A DNA stretch of 6,446 bases, from positions 1-6,446 of the forward strand of contig DAIORV010000123.1 in the NCBI GenBank assembly GCA_036752825.1, given 5' to 3'. Under the pieces are notes generated by a model, which was not told the DNA's origin, did no database searches, and worked only from the letters and a program-made list of their open reading frames with translations. Both the position numbers and the translations under genes were made by a program. Positions 5,048 through 6,446 of the stretch are shown here, one piece after another. Each line of letters starts with the position of its first letter. The stretch's first letter is position 1. The stretch is from UBA5177 sp002413265 (GTDB taxonomy: Bacteria > Chloroflexota > UBA5177).

Positions 5048-6406
5048 ATGCTAATCACGCGATCTATCGCCGACTATGTCGTTCGAACCACCTACGCGGA
5101 TTTTCCCGCCGAAGCAGTCACGGCGGCAAAACATGCCGTCCTCGACACTGTTGGGGTGATGATCGCCGGCTCCACGGAGCCCTGCGCCCGGATCGCGGGG
5201 GCTGTCATTCGCGAAGAAGGGGGCAAGCCGGTGGCCACCGTCGTCGGCCAGGGGTTTGCAGCCCCGTCGCGCGGCGCAGCCCTTGTCAATGGCACGGCCG
5301 CACATGCGCTCGATTACGACGACGTGACTTCCCCCATGCACGGCCATCCAAGCCCACCGCTTATACCTGTGTTGCTCGCTGTCGGCGAGGAAACAGGAGC
5401 CTCGGGGCAGGCCTTGATCGAGGCGTACATCCTCGGTTTCGAAGTACAGTGCAAGGTCGGACGCGGCCTCGGGGAGAGCCATTACCCGCACGGGTGGCAC
5501 GCCACTGCGACGCTGGGAGCGCTGGGGGCCACCGTTGCCGCGGGGAAGCTCTACGGTCTCGATGCGACCGGGCTGTGCATGGCGCTCGGTATAGCAACCT
5601 CCCTGGCCGGAGGCACGCGCCAGAACTTTGGCTCGATGACGAAGCCGCTGCATCCCGGGCAGGCTGCACAGAGCGGGATCCTGGCAGCCCAATTGGCGTT
5701 ACGAGGCTTCACTGCCGATGCAGGCATCCTGGAGGCGCCTATCGGATTCCTCAACCTCTTCTCTTCTGCTGGAGATGCCACACCCGATCGGGTGCTGGAG
5801 CGGTTCGGCGATCCACTCGAGCTCGTCACGCCGGGCATCAGCGTCAAGAAGTACCCATGCGGCTACAAGATCCACGTGGCGCTGGATGCCATCCTGGCGC
5901 TATGGGAACAACATCGCTTTTCCGCCGATGAGGTCGAGCAGATCGGGGTGGTGCTGCCACGCGGAGAGACGACACCGCTGATCCATCCACGGCCGACGTC
6001 CGGACTCGAAGGGAAGTTCAGCTTGCCGTATTGTATGGCCGCCGCTGTTCTTGATGGCCACGTCCAGCTCGATACCTTCAGTGACAGCGCTGTTCTGCGG
6101 CCGGAGGCGCAAGCGCTGCTGCGCCGGGTCGAGGTGTCTGAGGCCGCGGATGCCGTGCTCGGGGACCGCGAGCCGTATGCGGATGTCTCGGTCAGGCTGC
6201 GCGGTGGAGCGAGCCTTCAAAAGCGGCTGGAGGGGGCACGAGGGTCCGCCGAGCAACCGCTGAGCCGAGAGGAGCTAGTAGCCAAGTACCGCGACTGTGC
6301 AGTGCGTGTGCTCGGACGGCAGCGGTCCGACGAAGCGCTCGAACTGATCACCAACCTCGAACGCCTGCCGAAAACGCAGGACCTTACCCGCGCGCTGGCC
6401 GGTTAG
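5048..6406 (+). CDS. MmgE/PrpD family protein (dehydratase/decarboxylase/epimerase superfamily)
   Basis: This 452-residue protein covers the full family length. Characterised relatives include 2-methylcitrate dehydratase PrpD, cis-aconitate decarboxylase and iminodisuccinate epimerase, which act on polycarboxylic acids in the cytoplasm. The helical N-terminal domain shows VLDTVGVMIAG (31-41), NGTAAHALDYDD (81-92) and HGHPSPPLIPVLLA (98-111). It continues with HGWHATATLGALGA (148-161) and MTKPLHPGQAAQSG (197-210). The smaller second domain begins around KKYPCGYKIHVALDA (267-281) and includes KFSLPYCMAAAVLDG (323-337). Likely active-site residues by comparison with cis-aconitate decarboxylase, from memory, are D91, H100, H151, K199 and H276. 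No cofactor or metal motif is seen. There is no signal peptide. ATG 5048 is chosen for its GGAG site. The gene is divergent from the importer operon, suggesting a shared pathway. The substrate cannot be assigned, and calling it PrpD proper would be unjustified because no methylcitrate-cycle genes are present. Confidence 0.93.
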   Translation: MLITRSIADYVVRTTYADFPAEAVTAAKHAVLDTVGVMIAGSTEPCARIAGAVIREEGGKPVATVVGQGFAAPSRGAALVNGTAAHALDYDDVTSPMHGHPSPPLIPVLLAVGEETGASGQALIEAYILGFEVQCKVGRGLGESHYPHGWHATATLGALGATVAAGKLYGLDATGLCMALGIATSLAGGTRQNFGSMTKPLHPGQAAQSGILAAQLALRGFTADAGILEAPIGFLNLFSSAGDATPDRVLERFGDPLELVTPGISVKKYPCGYKIHVALDAILALWEQHRFSADEVEQIGVVLPRGETTPLIHPRPTSGLEGKFSLPYCMAAAVLDGHVQLDTFSDSAVLRPEAQALLRRVEVSEAADAVLGDREPYADVSVRLRGGASLQKRLEGARGSAEQPLSREELVAKYRDCAVRVLGRQRSDEALELITNLERLPKTQDLTRALAG

Positions 6407-6446
6407 CGGGGCGGGCCCTTGAGTCCGGGTGTACACTGCTCGCATC

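Noticed and set aside
5051..5692. A 213-codon minus-strand open frame opposite the MmgE/PrpD gene
   Set aside because: The plus-strand frame has full family motifs over its whole length; the antisense translation shows no recognisable domain.
6407..6446. Terminator after the MmgE/PrpD gene
   Set aside because: There is a GC-rich stretch with GGGCCC but no adequate stem and no T-run within the visible sequence.
1..6446. CRISPR array, insertion sequence, tRNA or rRNA
   Set aside because: No regularly spaced repeats, transposase motifs, terminal inverted repeats or tRNA-like folds were seen. Nearly all of the window is accounted for by five ordinary full-length genes.

Overview
The window reads as a carbohydrate-type (CUT1) ABC importer operon on the minus strand, divergently paired with one plus-strand gene of the MmgE/PrpD family. 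GC content is moderately high (about 60% over most of the window). Start codons are mixed ATG and GTG. The solute-binding protein is predicted to be a Tat-exported lipoprotein with a long Asn/Thr/Ala/Gly linker. A thermomicrobia-like Chloroflexota or another high-GC, lipoprotein-rich bacterium would fit, but this is a weak inference because no phylogenetic marker is present.

Layout. Positions 36-4793 (minus strand, transcribed right to left) carry, in transcription order, a solute-binding lipoprotein (4793-3282), a MalF/UgpA-type permease (3074-2106), a MalG/UgpE-type permease (2109-1264, with a 4-base ATGA overlap) and a MalK/UgpC-type ATPase with a TOBE region (1241-36). This is a complete importer. 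A perfect 11-bp hairpin at 3133-3161 lies between the binding-protein gene and the first permease gene. Positions 4794-5047 form the divergent regulatory region. Positions 5048-6406 (plus strand) encode a full-length MmgE/PrpD protein of 452 residues. The last 40 bases contain no gene, and the first 35 bases hold only the downstream flank of the ATPase gene, with no visible terminator.

How the genes may work together. The importer would bring in a small organic solute. The MmgE/PrpD enzyme, whose relatives are dehydratases, decarboxylases or epimerases of polycarboxylic acids, may act on that solute or on a product of it. The substrate cannot be read from the sequence.

Points worth a second look: the divergent region has candidate promoters that face each other across a short dyad; an 8-base element (CCTGCTAA on the minus strand) follows two separate candidate minus-strand -10 boxes; the hairpin could set the ratio of binding protein to permease; and the second permease gene is clearly lower in GC than its neighbours. 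I see no mobile element, CRISPR array, tRNA or rRNA, and no clearly new type of system. The most distinctive content is the transporter-enzyme pairing and its control region.
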